From Phyllobacterium sophorae (GTDB taxonomy: Bacteria; Pseudomonadota; Alphaproteobacteria; Rhizobiales; Rhizobiaceae): a DNA stretch of 64,000 nt. Positions 1 through 8,847 of the stretch are shown here, piece by piece; the first letter of the stretch is position 1, and each line of letters begins with the position of its first letter. The stretch covers positions 1 through 64,000 of the forward strand of contig NZ_PGGM01000019.1 of the NCBI RefSeq assembly GCF_003010965.1, in the 5' to 3' direction. Made by a program: the position numbers and the translations under genes. The notes under the pieces were generated by a model that was given only the letters and a program-made list of their open reading frames with translations, searched no databases and was not told the DNA's origin.

Positions 1-299
1 GGAATCGGGGCCAACGCTCTTTAGATTCGACGCGGGAGCTTATGCACAACTACTTCAATTCCCGGCTGCGCAATCCCGAAAAAATTCTGCTCCAACGAGC
101 AACTGCCGCCAAATCTGCCCCGGTTACACCCGGGATCAGTGGGGCAAAATTGCGTGACGGATGCCCCTGGCTCGATGGGGACAAACCAACAACGAGCGTA
201 AGGCAACGCAACGGCGGGCCGACCCGCACCACAGTCGGGAAACTGTACCTACAACTGGTATGCCGATCGGCCGTGTGAATTGAAAGCGGTCTGCGATAA
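1..299. other. leading stretch with no supported gene
   Basis: Several short overlapping open frames exist on both strands but none has a convincing ribosome-binding site or a family I recognise. The stretch may be the tail of a feature outside the window. I see no tRNA, hairpin terminator or insertion-sequence end here. Confidence 0.4.
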
Positions 300-311
300 A
301 TTGTTGACAAT
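300..311. promoter_or_regulatory. GntR/FCD-type operator, ATTGTTGACAAT
   Basis: The 12-mer has inverted arms ATTGT and ACAAT around a central TG, the layout known for FCD-subfamily GntR operators (ATTGT-N2-ACAAT). It lies 42 bases before the first regulator gene, a natural place for autoregulation. Near-identical elements occur before three other genes of the same island. Binding is inferred. Confidence 0.6.
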
Positions 312-353
312 AAGCAATCTTCAATCTATCACCGCTCCAACGGGGATGGTTCC

Positions 354-1025
354 ATGACGTTGACAGCCTTCGAAATATTACGTTCCAGTTCACTACCAAT
401 CTTGCTTGAGCAGGAGATCGAGCGTGTCATTCTCGGTGGTCAATTCTCGCCTGGCGATCATTTGAACGAAAAGGAACTGGCGCTGCGCTTCGGCATCAGC
501 CGCGGTCCGGTGCGCGAAGCGTTGCGATCGCTCGAGGCATCTGGGCTCGTCGACCAGGTACCGAACCGCGGATTCTTTGTGCGCCGATTAAGTGCGTCCG
601 AGGCCTCGAACGTTTATGATGTGCGCTCCGTTCTCTTCGGCCTGGCCGGGAAACTTCTGGCCGAACGAATTACCGGTGACGGCATCGAACGGCTAAAACA
701 GCTCATGGCTGATATGGATGCCGCCGTCTTGGCAGATGATTTCAGGCTTTATGTGAAGCTCAACTTCGCCCTGCACGAATTCATCGTCGCCGCTTCCGGC
801 AATGAGGTTCTGGCTCATCAATATCTGACATTGGTTAAGCAGCTCAAGCTCTATCGCACGCACAGTCTGATGCTTGGCGAGGCGATGCATGCGTCGCATT
901 GCGAGCATCAAGTGATGGTTGATGCCATCGCTGCGCGCGATCCAGCCGCGGCCTTCGAAGCGCACTTCAAGCACGTCGAGGCGGCAAAAGGCCGACTGAC
1001 GTCGGCCACAACAAATCTTGTATAA
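354..1025 (+). CDS. GntR family regulator, FCD subfamily
   Basis: This 223-residue transcription factor probably controls the carboxylate catabolic island. A winged helix-turn-helix covers about residues 16-80, with the recognition-helix signature SRGPVREAL. The C-terminal all-helical FCD effector domain follows. Its likely metal/effector ligands are N137, H141, H185 and H207, with Asn where many relatives have Asp. Known FCD domains bind carboxylate ligands. The gene starts the plus-strand block, just after a candidate operator at 300-311, and the MmgE/PrpD gene follows within about 20 bases. It is a close paralogue of the regulator at 16,927-17,697, sharing SRGP, NRGFF and LAERIT stretches. 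The ligand is unknown. Confidence 0.9.
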   Translation: MTLTAFEILRSSSLPILLEQEIERVILGGQFSPGDHLNEKELALRFGISRGPVREALRSLEASGLVDQVPNRGFFVRRLSASEASNVYDVRSVLFGLAGKLLAERITGDGIERLKQLMADMDAAVLADDFRLYVKLNFALHEFIVAASGNEVLAHQYLTLVKQLKLYRTHSLMLGEAMHASHCEHQVMVDAIAARDPAAAFEAHFKHVEAAKGRLTSATTNLV

Positions 1026-1043
1026 GTATTGGAGACCTGCCAC

Positions 1044-2459
1044 GTGAATACCTCTTTCGACATTACGGCCCAGGCCATACGTTTTATCGAACGCACGACC
1101 TACGCGGACTTGCCGGATGAGGCTCTCATTGTGGGACGCCGGTGCATGGTTGATACGGTCGGATTATATCTGGCCGGCAGCCGTGAGGCATCCGTTCAAA
1201 TTCTGATCGCTGACGCCTTGGCCCAAGGTGGCCGGAAAGACGCGTCATTGCCCGGCAATGGACCCAGCAAAGTCCCAGCCCCTTTGGCCGCTCGGGTTTG
1301 GGGCACCGCCGGGCACGCACATGATTGGGACGACACGCAAGTTTCCCACGATCCGGCGCATGTGTACGGGCTGCTCACGCACCCATCGGTTCCACCGCTT
1401 ACCGCAGCGCTTATCGTTGCGAGCAAGGAAGGCAAGGTTGATGGACGTGAACTCATGCTCGCCTTTCAGGTTGGCTTTGAGGTCGAATGCAAGATCGCGG
1501 AATGGATGAAGCCGCGTCACTACCGCCGTGGGCATCACACCAGCGGAACCGTCGGCACGTTCGGCGCTACCGCGGCTGCCGCGAAGCTTCTGGGACTTCA
1601 GGGTGATAAGCTTGCTCACGCGTTTGGGTTAGCAGCAAGTTTCGCCGCCGGCATAAGGGTCAACTTCGGCACGATGACAAAGCCGCTTCATGTGGGGCGT
1701 GCCTGCGAGAACGGTGTTACCGCGGCGTTTCTGGCTGCCCGCGGCTTTGAGGCCGATCCATCGGCGCTTGATGGGCAATGGGGATTCTTCTCGGTGATGG
1801 GCGAAGGCTTTGATGCCGATAAAGCCGCCATGGGCTTTTCGTCGCCCTTGACCATTGTCGAGCCCGGCGTCAGCATCAAGCCTTACCCTTCGGGCATTCT
1901 CACCCATCAATCGATGGATGCCATGCTGAAGCTCGTCATCGACCATAAGCTGAAAGCAGAAGAGGTCGAACGTATCCGCTTTTTTGCCGGAAAGAATATT
2001 ATTGAACCGATCCGCTATCCGATCGCCCGGAACCATCTCCAAGCGAAATTCTCCATGCCGGCATTGCTTGCAATGATCATATTGTGTCGGCGGGCCAGCC
2101 ATCACGAGTTCGAGGATAGTTTCGTCGCTGGCAACGATATGCAGGACCTGCAGGCGCGGACGGATGTCATCAACGATCCGAGCATCGACGCGGCCGGCTA
2201 CGACAAGATACGCTCGCGCATAGAGGTGGATACCAAAGACGGCCGGACATTGGTGCAATGGGCAGACGAACGTTACCGCGGCGGTCCCTCCAACCCCATC
2301 AGCGATGCGGGGCTCGACGCCAAGTTCCGCATGTGCGCCGAGGGCGTAATTGATAGCGGCACGCAGGAAGAACTGTTGGGACAGGTGCGTGGTGTCGATG
2401 CGGGGGCGAATGTGCAGCGCATTTTACAGCTGATCAGCGGGGAAGGAAAAGCCCGGTGA
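1044..2459 (+). CDS. MmgE/PrpD family protein (copy 1)
   Basis: The protein belongs to the MmgE/PrpD family, which includes 2-methylcitrate dehydratase, cis-aconitate decarboxylase and iminodisuccinate epimerase. These enzymes act on polycarboxylates at the carbon next to a carboxylate. I chose GTG at 1044 because GGAGA sits nine bases before it; a TTG at 1029 lacks a site. The predicted protein is 471 residues. Visible family motifs are GHAHDWDDTQ, TMTKPLHVGR and SIKPYPSG. It is the same length as copy 3 (15,391-16,806) and shares VYGLLTHP, GFEVECKIAE and NFGTMTKP with it, so these two form one subfamily. The exact substrate cannot be told from sequence. Confidence 0.85.
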   Translation: MNTSFDITAQAIRFIERTTYADLPDEALIVGRRCMVDTVGLYLAGSREASVQILIADALAQGGRKDASLPGNGPSKVPAPLAARVWGTAGHAHDWDDTQVSHDPAHVYGLLTHPSVPPLTAALIVASKEGKVDGRELMLAFQVGFEVECKIAEWMKPRHYRRGHHTSGTVGTFGATAAAAKLLGLQGDKLAHAFGLAASFAAGIRVNFGTMTKPLHVGRACENGVTAAFLAARGFEADPSALDGQWGFFSVMGEGFDADKAAMGFSSPLTIVEPGVSIKPYPSGILTHQSMDAMLKLVIDHKLKAEEVERIRFFAGKNIIEPIRYPIARNHLQAKFSMPALLAMIILCRRASHHEFEDSFVAGNDMQDLQARTDVINDPSIDAAGYDKIRSRIEVDTKDGRTLVQWADERYRGGPSNPISDAGLDAKFRMCAEGVIDSGTQEELLGQVRGVDAGANVQRILQLISGEGKAR

Positions 2460-2512
2460 GCTGAGTTTGAGGAAGCCGTTCTGGAGAAACGGTGGTTAAA
2501 TGGGAGAGAGAA

Positions 2513-3481
2513 ATGACCTTGATGAAATCGATCGGTGCGGCCGTTCTTGGCCTTGCGACAATTGCAATTCTTTCGGCTACCAGCGCCAATGCTGACCCGT
2601 TGCCTTACCCTAGCAAGGTGGTCACGCTGGTGACGCATTCCAGCCCAGGTGGCGGCAGTGATGTTTTCCTACGCGAAATGTCGAAATATCTTGGCAAGTA
2701 TATCGACGCAACCTTCATCGTCGAAAACGTGCAGGGCGGAAGTGGTGCAAAAGCCATGGCCCGCGTTGCGACCGGCCCGGCTGACGGCAGCGTTTTCTAC
2801 GCAACCACACCGACATACATCTACACGTCGTTGATGAGCAAGCCGCAGAACACCTATAAGGACATGGATCCCCTGGTGAACATCTTTGCCGATAGCGAAG
2901 TGATCTATACGCGCACCGATGGTCCGTTCAAATCGCTCCAGGACGTTATCGAGCATGCAAAGAAGGAACGGGGTCGCTGGGGTGCTGCCAATCCCGCCTC
3001 GCTGGAGCGCCAGGCTGCCGAGCAACTGAAACGGGCTGCCGGTGTTACCCCGGCAATCGTCACCCATGAGGGTGGCGGCGACATGATGCTCAACGTCCTC
3101 AACGGAACTCTCGATATAGGCATCGGCGAGATTCAAGAGCTCCGTTCGCAGCTCGATGCCGGCAAGATTACGCTGCTGGCCACATTCAATCCCGAGCGTA
3201 TTGCCGAAAAACCCGATGTGCCGACGGTCAAGGAACTGGGTTACGACGTCAGTCTCGTCAAGTTTCGCGGTCTTGCTGGACCCAAGGGTGTGCCAGAATC
3301 GACAAAAGCGATCTGGGACGAAGGCGTGAAGAACTTGCTGGCTGATCCGGACTACAAGAAGGCCTATACGGCGGAGGTGCTCGTTCCCCAGCTCATCGGC
3401 CAGAAGGATTATCCGGCGTTCATCAACAATTTCGGCGCGTCGACGGAGGAATTCCTCAAATCGACAGGCGCCATCAAGTGA
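2513..3481 (+). CDS. tctC: TctC-type solute-binding protein
   Basis: This is the periplasmic substrate-binding subunit of a tripartite tricarboxylate transporter (Bug/TctC family, PF03401). ATG at 2513 is preferred over an upstream GTG because GGGAGAGAG precedes it closely. An N-terminal Lys, a hydrophobic stretch and an Ala-Asn-Ala region around residue 27 form a Sec signal peptide. The mature part starts with the family pattern PYPSK and then THSSPGGGSD, the carboxylate-binding loop. The protein has about 322 residues, normal for the family. A strong hairpin separates it from tctB. The family binds citrate, tricarballylate, nicotinate, aspartate and other carboxylates, so the ligand remains open. 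Confidence 0.9.
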   Translation: MTLMKSIGAAVLGLATIAILSATSANADPLPYPSKVVTLVTHSSPGGGSDVFLREMSKYLGKYIDATFIVENVQGGSGAKAMARVATGPADGSVFYATTPTYIYTSLMSKPQNTYKDMDPLVNIFADSEVIYTRTDGPFKSLQDVIEHAKKERGRWGAANPASLERQAAEQLKRAAGVTPAIVTHEGGGDMMLNVLNGTLDIGIGEIQELRSQLDAGKITLLATFNPERIAEKPDVPTVKELGYDVSLVKFRGLAGPKGVPESTKAIWDEGVKNLLADPDYKKAYTAEVLVPQLIGQKDYPAFINNFGASTEEFLKSTGAIK

Positions 3482-3486
3482 TGGCG

Positions 3487-3520
3487 TTGAATGGGGGCGG
3501 GCTTGCCCGTCCCCCTTCAA
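3487..3520 (+). promoter_or_regulatory. intercistronic hairpin after tctC
   Basis: Arms TTGAATGGGGGCGGGC and GCCCGTCCCCCTTCAA pair with one bulged T on each side around a TT loop. There is no following T-run, so an mRNA-stabilising or partly terminating element within the operon is more likely than a full terminator. Confidence 0.65.
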
Positions 3521-3544
3521 CCATTCAACCGGAAGGGCTGATCC

Positions 3545-4021
3545 ATGAGAAAAGACCTTATCAGCGGCCTCGTTCTCCTCGCGGTAGCGGGTATCTATTA
3601 CTCGTGGTCTGGAGCCATCGCTGACAGCACCTTGTCGGACGAGGTCGGCGCAGCAGGTTTGCCGCATGCGCTTGCCGTCGTTCTTGCCATTCTCGGCACC
3701 CTCCTGATCGGGCGGACATTGCTGGCGCGCAAGCCACGGACAGTAACGGTGGATGACAGCACCGATGAAAGCGATGCCGGTTTGCCGCGTGCGGTAGGAT
3801 TCCTGCTGTTTGGCGCGGCCTATGTGATCGTGCTGCCGTTCGCCGGATACGTGATTGGGACAGCGCTGTTGATCGGCGGTGTTGCGCTTTACGAGGGCGC
3901 CGCGCGCAACTGGACCGTACCGGCTGCCGCCATCGGCGGCGGCGTCTTTTACTGGGCCATATTCGTAAAATTGCTCGGCGTCCACCAGCCGGTGGGTTCG
4001 CTGATTCAAGGATTGTTCTGA
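3545..4021 (+). CDS. tctB: TctB-type small permease subunit
   Basis: This 158-residue integral membrane protein matches the small subunit of tripartite tricarboxylate transporters (TctB, PF07331). It has about four hydrophobic segments (roughly residues 5-20, 37-55, 80-110 and 118-140) and a charged loop near residue 65. The ATG at 3545 has AAGGG about eight bases upstream. Its stop overlaps the tctA start (TGATG), so the two are translationally coupled. It forms the transporter with TctC and TctA in the inner membrane. Confidence 0.85.
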   Translation: MRKDLISGLVLLAVAGIYYSWSGAIADSTLSDEVGAAGLPHALAVVLAILGTLLIGRTLLARKPRTVTVDDSTDESDAGLPRAVGFLLFGAAYVIVLPFAGYVIGTALLIGGVALYEGAARNWTVPAAAIGGGVFYWAIFVKLLGVHQPVGSLIQGLF

Positions 4022-5517
4022 TGACGACGCTTCTGGACATAATAAGGCTCTTGACGGAAACACCACTGGTTTTCGTTGCCATAGCTGGCTTGACCTGGGG
4101 CATCCTTGGCGGCGCCCTTCCGGGCATCTCCGCCTCGATAACGATGGCTCTGGTCTTACCCTTCACCTATACAATGGACCCGGCCCAAGCGATCGCACTG
4201 CTCGCTTGCGTCTATATCGGCGCAGAGTATGGCGGTTCAATTCCGGCCATTTTGATCAGGACTCCCGGCACGAACTCCTCTGCGGCAACGGTCATCGACG
4301 GTTATGAGCTTAACCGGCAGGGACGGGCCGGCGAAGCGCTCGGCATCTCGCTCATGTCGGGCGTGATCGGCAGCCTCTTCGGCCTGGCGATGCTGATACT
4401 GCTTACCGAGCCACTGTCATGGCTTGCGCTCGCATTCACCCCAGCATCCTATTTCGGACTGGGCATCCTTGGCCTCAGCGTCATCGCCTCCATGAGCGGA
4501 GGATCGCTGATCAAGGGTCTTGCGGCCGCCATCATCGGCCTGATGATCGCAACGGTTGGGACCGACCCAATATCCGGCGTAACACGCTTTACCTTTGATA
4601 TTCCCGACCTGCTCGGCGGTGTCGAGCCGGTCCTCGTGATGGTCGGACTCTTCGCGCTTACCGAATTGATGTGCCAATCGGGTTCAACCACGGTCACGCA
4701 GCTCAACCAGAAAATCAGGATCAAACTGCCAAGCCTTGCCGTCATGAACAAGCTCAAGCGCTCGCAGTTCATCGGCTGCATCCTCGGCCTGTTTGAGGGC
4801 CTGACGCCCGGCGGCGGCGGTTCGATCGCAGCCTTCATGTCCTACAACGAAGCAAAGCGCTGGTCGAAAACGCCGCATCTTTTTGGCAAGGGATCGGAGG
4901 AAGGCGTTGCGGCACCGGAGGCCGCCAACAACACAGTGGCAAGCACGGCCCTCATTCCGCTGCTCAGCTTCGGTATTCCAAGTTCGAATTCGACGGCCGT
5001 CCTGCTCGGCGGTCTGTTGATGCATGGCCTGATCCCCGGTCCGCGCCTGTTCGAGCAAAGCGCCCAGGTGATCGACAGTATCTATGTTGGCTCGTTCATT
5101 GCCATCATCGCCCAGATCGGTGTCGGTATCATCATTCTTCCGGCCTGTATCTGGCTGGTCAACCGGCCGCGACCCTACCGCGCCGGCTTTATCTTTGCCC
5201 TGATCCTGTCGGGCATCTTTACACTCAACAACAGTTTGTTCGATCTCGGTATCGCTCTTGTCCTCGGGCTCGTAGGCTTCCTGATGCGCCTGGCCGGGTT
5301 TCCCGTCTTGCCGATGATCCTTGGCGTGGTTCTCGGCCACATGGTTGAATCAAGCTATCGCCGGTCGCTTGTCCTTTCCGGCGGCGATCACATGATCTTC
5401 CTGCAGGATCCTATTGCCGTCGCGCTCTTGTCCATCGCTTTCATCTTCGTCGCTTTCTCGCTCAGCCGTGAACTGCGCGAGGCCCGCAAGGCCAAAATAG
5501 AGGAAGTTCCTTCATGA
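4021..5517 (+). CDS. tctA: TctA-type large permease subunit
   Basis: This is the large integral-membrane subunit of the tripartite tricarboxylate transporter (TctA, PF01970). At 498 residues it has the usual length and about 12 hydrophobic segments. Two diagnostic Gly/Pro-rich segments are visible: GGALPGISASITMA near residue 30 and GLTPGGGGSIAAF near residue 260, with GIPSSNSTAVLLGG further on. It overlaps tctB upstream and the second MmgE/PrpD gene downstream by four bases, so it is the centre of a tightly coupled operon. The transporter probably brings in the carboxylate used by the surrounding enzymes. Confidence 0.93.
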   Translation: MTTLLDIIRLLTETPLVFVAIAGLTWGILGGALPGISASITMALVLPFTYTMDPAQAIALLACVYIGAEYGGSIPAILIRTPGTNSSAATVIDGYELNRQGRAGEALGISLMSGVIGSLFGLAMLILLTEPLSWLALAFTPASYFGLGILGLSVIASMSGGSLIKGLAAAIIGLMIATVGTDPISGVTRFTFDIPDLLGGVEPVLVMVGLFALTELMCQSGSTTVTQLNQKIRIKLPSLAVMNKLKRSQFIGCILGLFEGLTPGGGGSIAAFMSYNEAKRWSKTPHLFGKGSEEGVAAPEAANNTVASTALIPLLSFGIPSSNSTAVLLGGLLMHGLIPGPRLFEQSAQVIDSIYVGSFIAIIAQIGVGIIILPACIWLVNRPRPYRAGFIFALILSGIFTLNNSLFDLGIALVLGLVGFLMRLAGFPVLPMILGVVLGHMVESSYRRSLVLSGGDHMIFLQDPIAVALLSIAFIFVAFSLSRELREARKAKIEEVPS

Positions 5518-6884
5518 ACCAGAGAGTTGCGACATCGACGCCGGTCGCGGCGAAGTTGGCAGAATTTGCGACCGCCGCGCTGCCACCCGCAGCGGTAAAA
5601 GCCGTCGGCCGACGCCTGCTCTTCGATATTGTCGGTCTTGCGGTTGCCGCCCGTCATACCGACTACGTCCGCTCGGCGCTGGCAAGCGCGACCGACGATG
5701 GAACCTGCACCGCCTATGGCCACAGCCGCGGCCTCGGACTTTACGACGCCGCCCTCGTTAACGGGACCGCCGCACACGGCGAGGATTTCGACGATACTTT
5801 TGAGGGGGGGCCGGTCCACGCCGGTGCGGTTATTGTCCCTGCGGTTGTTGCGATTGCCGAAAAGCGGGGCCTTGATGGTTGTGCAGTGATGCGCGGCATT
5901 GTGGTGGGCGCCGAACTCATGTGCCGCATGAGCCTGGTGGCTCCCCAGGCAACGCACAAGGCCGGCTTTCACCCCACCGCAATTTTCGGGGCGCCTGCGG
6001 CCGCCGCCGCGGTTGGGGCCGCACTCTCCTTGGATGCGGAGACGATCGGCCGGGCCTTCGGCATTGCGGGAAGTCTTGCTTCGGGCATTATCGAATATCT
6101 CGCCGATGGAAGCTCGACCAAGCGGCTTCATGCCGGCGCTGCGGCTCAATCCGGATTGCGCGCCGCGCTGCTGGCAGAGGCCGGCTTCACTGGACCGATA
6201 TCGGTTTTTGAAGGCGCGCATGGACTGTACAAAGCCTTTGCCCCCGCGAAAGTTCCGGACTTTACCCCTTTGATCGAGGATCTCGGCGATAGCTGGATCG
6301 TTGAGACACTGGCATTCAAACCCTATGCGTGCGGGACGATGACCCAGCCATTCATAGACTGCGTCCGAAAGCTTGCTGCATCCGGCGTCAAGGCCGATGA
6401 TATTGTTTCGATCGTTTGCAGTGTCGGTGAGGGGACGGTGCATCGGCTATGGGAGCCGCTTGCCGCGAAACACCGGCCCCCCAATGGTTACGCAGGCAAG
6501 TTCTCAACACCCTACTGCATGGCTGTCAGCTTTCTCGACGGCGAGGCGGGACTCGGCCAGTTTACCGATGAGCGTGTCAGGGATCCGCACGTTCAGGCTC
6601 TGGCGGCCAAGATTTCCTACGAAGTAAATCCCGACGATCCCTATCCACGAAATTTCACCGGACATTTGAAGGCGGTTCTGAAGGATGGATCTGTGCGGGA
6701 ATTTTACCAGCCCCACATGCGAGGCGGTTCAAAAGAGCCCTTGCCGGATGCCGAACTGTCGAGCAAATTCGCGGCAAACCTGCGTTTCGGCGGATTTTCT
6801 GATGCTGCCATCGCAGCGCTGCGCACCGCGCTTGACCGGATCGCAGGCGGAGACAGTGTCGAATTGTCCGGTGCGCGCGCATGA
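5514..6884 (+). CDS. MmgE/PrpD family protein (copy 2)
   Basis: This 456-residue protein is a second, more divergent member of the MmgE/PrpD family. It shows AHGEDFDDTF in place of the HAHDWDDTQ motif of copy 1, followed by HAGAVIVPA, and KRLHAGAAAQSG in the active-site region. Those differences set it apart from copies 1 and 3 and suggest a different step or stereoisomer. ATG overlaps the tctA stop, with GAGGAAG just upstream, so translation is coupled to the permease. The SDR gene begins at its stop. Dehydratase, decarboxylase or epimerase activity on a polycarboxylate is the family expectation. Confidence 0.85.
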   Translation: MNQRVATSTPVAAKLAEFATAALPPAAVKAVGRRLLFDIVGLAVAARHTDYVRSALASATDDGTCTAYGHSRGLGLYDAALVNGTAAHGEDFDDTFEGGPVHAGAVIVPAVVAIAEKRGLDGCAVMRGIVVGAELMCRMSLVAPQATHKAGFHPTAIFGAPAAAAAVGAALSLDAETIGRAFGIAGSLASGIIEYLADGSSTKRLHAGAAAQSGLRAALLAEAGFTGPISVFEGAHGLYKAFAPAKVPDFTPLIEDLGDSWIVETLAFKPYACGTMTQPFIDCVRKLAASGVKADDIVSIVCSVGEGTVHRLWEPLAAKHRPPNGYAGKFSTPYCMAVSFLDGEAGLGQFTDERVRDPHVQALAAKISYEVNPDDPYPRNFTGHLKAVLKDGSVREFYQPHMRGGSKEPLPDAELSSKFAANLRFGGFSDAAIAALRTALDRIAGGDSVELSGARA

Positions 6885-6895
6885 GGGGAGAGGAC

Positions 6896-7654
6896 ATGAC
6901 AAATCGAGAACTGGAAGGACGTGTCGCGCTGGTGACTGGCGCTTCGCGCAATATCGGGCGCTCCATAGCGCGAACACTCGCGGACGCAGGAGCAAAAATC
7001 GCCGTCGTGGCCCGCTCGGATCGGGCCGCGGCGGAGGCTGTCGCGCACGAGATCGAGGCGATGGGCGGATCTGCCATCGTCCTGCTTGGTGACGTCGCGC
7101 AGGAAGCCGATGCCGAGCAGCTTGTCGGGGAAACGGTCAAAAGATTGGGGCGTCTTGATCTGCTCATCAACAATGCCGCAATCAGGCGTGAAGCACCAAT
7201 CGAAACGCTGGCGTTTTCAGACTGGCGTGAAGTGATGGGCGTGACACTGGATGGCGCATTCCTCATGAGCCGCGCTGCAATACCGCATTTGCTCGCCAGC
7301 GACCGGGGGGCGATCATCAACATTGGTGGCCTTACGGCCTATACCGGCGCGGCGCACCGTGCCCATGTCATATCGGCAAAAGCCGGACTTGACGGATTCA
7401 CCAAGGCGCTTGCAAATGAGCTCGGATCGCGCGGTGTCACGGTCAATCTGGTTTCTCCTGGAATGATCGACACCAACCGGGCTCACAGCTCGTCCGGCGG
7501 TGACCCGGCCCATCACAATACGACGCGCACGCTGGTCGGCAGGCGCGGAACGCCTGAGGAGGTGGCCGCGGCAGTGCTGTATCTTGCCGGATCAAATGCC
7601 CGCTTCGTTACCGGTCAGACGCTGCATGTAAACGGCGGGGCGTTTCTGCCCTGA
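6896..7654 (+). CDS. SDR-fold protein lacking the catalytic Ser-Tyr pair
   Basis: The protein is a short-chain dehydrogenase/reductase fold of 252 residues. ATG at 6896 follows GGGGAGAGGA; an upstream ATG at 6881 is less likely. The cofactor motif TGASRNIG (14-21) and the NNA motif (92-94) are present. The catalytic tetrad is not: K162 remains, but the position of the catalytic Tyr is V158, the Ser position falls at G144/G145 (NIGGLTAYTG), and the Asn region reads VTLDG. It may bind NAD(P) without classical oxidoreductase chemistry or use another residue such as H157. It ends the tightly packed operon. Confidence 0.8.
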   Translation: MTNRELEGRVALVTGASRNIGRSIARTLADAGAKIAVVARSDRAAAEAVAHEIEAMGGSAIVLLGDVAQEADAEQLVGETVKRLGRLDLLINNAAIRREAPIETLAFSDWREVMGVTLDGAFLMSRAAIPHLLASDRGAIINIGGLTAYTGAAHRAHVISAKAGLDGFTKALANELGSRGVTVNLVSPGMIDTNRAHSSSGGDPAHHNTTRTLVGRRGTPEEVAAAVLYLAGSNARFVTGQTLHVNGGAFLP

Positions 7655-7741
7655 TCCGGCCGCATGCGGCGCGCGTGAAGGCGAGGTATTGGTGCTGGCA
7701 AGCCAAAGCCAATTCAAGTTCAGGTTTTTCTCAATGAAAGG

Positions 7742-8308
7742 ATGGCATTAGCAGTGTCAGATCCTTGCTCCGGGTTCCAATCGCCACGTCTTCGCTCGCT
7801 CTTCATCCTTTGCTTCAAGATCGGAATCTTAAGCTTTGGCGGCGGCCTCACCGGCTGGCTTTATCAGGGCTTCGTCCTCAAAAATCGCTGGATAGAGGAA
7901 GACGACTTTGCAAGCAGCCTGGCCATATCGCAGATGTTGCCGGGTGCGAACGTCGTCAATCTGGTCATATGTATGGGTGAGCAGCTTCGTGGTCCAGTGG
8001 GCGCGCTCAGCTGCGTTCTCGGGTTTCTCGTTGGACCGTTTTTTGCAGTCATAGCACTTTGCCAGGTCTTCGATGCGCTCGCAGACTTTGCCTTGCTGCC
8101 CGCGATTTCCGATGGCGTTGCATTTGCCGCAATGGGGTTATTGGTTGTCATGTGCATGCGTGGCGTGCGCCGAGCGCTGCGGTTTCCGCCTTCCGTTGCC
8201 ATAATTGCATTGACGGCCGTTCTCGTGGGCCTGCTGCAATTGCCGCTCATTCCGGTCGTTGTGCTGATCGCACCGATCAGCGTCGCTTTGGCGTGGCGGA
8301 GGGCCTGA
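7742..8308 (+). CDS. Chromate-transporter family protein, first half (CHR domain)
   Basis: This 188-residue membrane protein is a single CHR domain (PF02417). It shows the family motifs FGGGLTGWL near residue 36 and MLPGANVVN near residue 65, with about five hydrophobic segments. ATG at 7742 and GTG at 7754 are both possible; AAAGGA precedes them. The next gene supplies the other CHR domain, as in split ChrA pairs. Known ChrA proteins export chromate, but many homologues have unknown roles. Its position at the end of a carboxylate operon makes anion export or exchange in this pathway a reasonable guess. Confidence 0.8.
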   Translation: MALAVSDPCSGFQSPRLRSLFILCFKIGILSFGGGLTGWLYQGFVLKNRWIEEDDFASSLAISQMLPGANVVNLVICMGEQLRGPVGALSCVLGFLVGPFFAVIALCQVFDALADFALLPAISDGVAFAAMGLLVVMCMRGVRRALRFPPSVAIIALTAVLVGLLQLPLIPVVVLIAPISVALAWRRA

Positions 8309-8310
8309 CG

Positions 8311-8847
8311 TTGCGGCTCGACACACTCATTGCACTTGCCCTGGTGTTCATACCATTCTCGCTGACCTCGATCGGCGGCGGCAGTGCCATTGTCGCCGGT
8401 ATTCAGCACGAGACTGTTGTCGTCCACGGCTGGGTGAATTCGCGCGAGTTTCTTGATCTTTTTGCCGTTTCGCGCGCAGCGCCCGGACCCGGTATGATGC
8501 TGGCCACCGTTATCGGCTGGCGCGTGGCGGGCTGGCTTGGAGCACTGATCGCTACCTTCGCGCTTTTCGTGCCGTCTTCGCTGCTGTGCTACGCAGTGTT
8601 CAAGTTGACCAACGCCCATCGGCGCAAAAGGTGGCACCGGGCCATGCGAGAAGGGTTGGCCCCGGTCGGTGTCGGACTGATTATTGCCGGCATCATCGCG
8701 CTTTTCCGGCTCTCCAATGGCGGTGTCGTGGCCGTTGTCATCATCAGCCTCGCCGCCGCGATTTTTTACATGTTCCCGCGATTTCCGGTCTTGGGTGTTT
8801 TGACCCTCGGAGGGTTGGGCGCTGCGATGCTGTCGTTTGCCGGTTAG
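8311..8847 (+). CDS. Chromate-transporter family protein, second half (CHR domain)
   Basis: This is the partner CHR-domain membrane protein, about 178 residues. The TTG at 8311 is chosen because GGAGGG lies seven bases upstream and the family homology starts there; the same frame is open much further upstream but that part is antisense-like filler. Motifs SIGGGSAIVAG and RAAPGPGMML are typical of CHR domains. It begins three bases after the first half stops. Its stop overlaps the convergent PdxA-like gene at 8844-8847. The two halves would form a heterodimer in the inner membrane. Confidence 0.8.
   Translation: MRLDTLIALALVFIPFSLTSIGGGSAIVAGIQHETVVVHGWVNSREFLDLFAVSRAAPGPGMMLATVIGWRVAGWLGALIATFALFVPSSLLCYAVFKLTNAHRRKRWHRAMREGLAPVGVGLIIAGIIALFRLSNGGVVAVVIISLAAAIFYMFPRFPVLGVLTLGGLGAAMLSFAG

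Noticed and set aside
42-278. 78-codon open frame at the left end
   Set aside because: No ribosome-binding site and no recognisable family; overlapping frames on both strands are equally open.
2669-4066. Long minus-strand open frame of 465 codons opposite tctC-tctB
   Set aside because: It lies opposite two well-supported genes, has no ribosome-binding site and low-complexity composition typical of antisense frames in GC-rich genes.
8059-8310. Upstream extension of the second ChrA half from 8059
   Set aside because: This part overlaps the first ChrA gene in another frame and has no similarity to the family; GGAGGG before TTG 8311 marks the real start.
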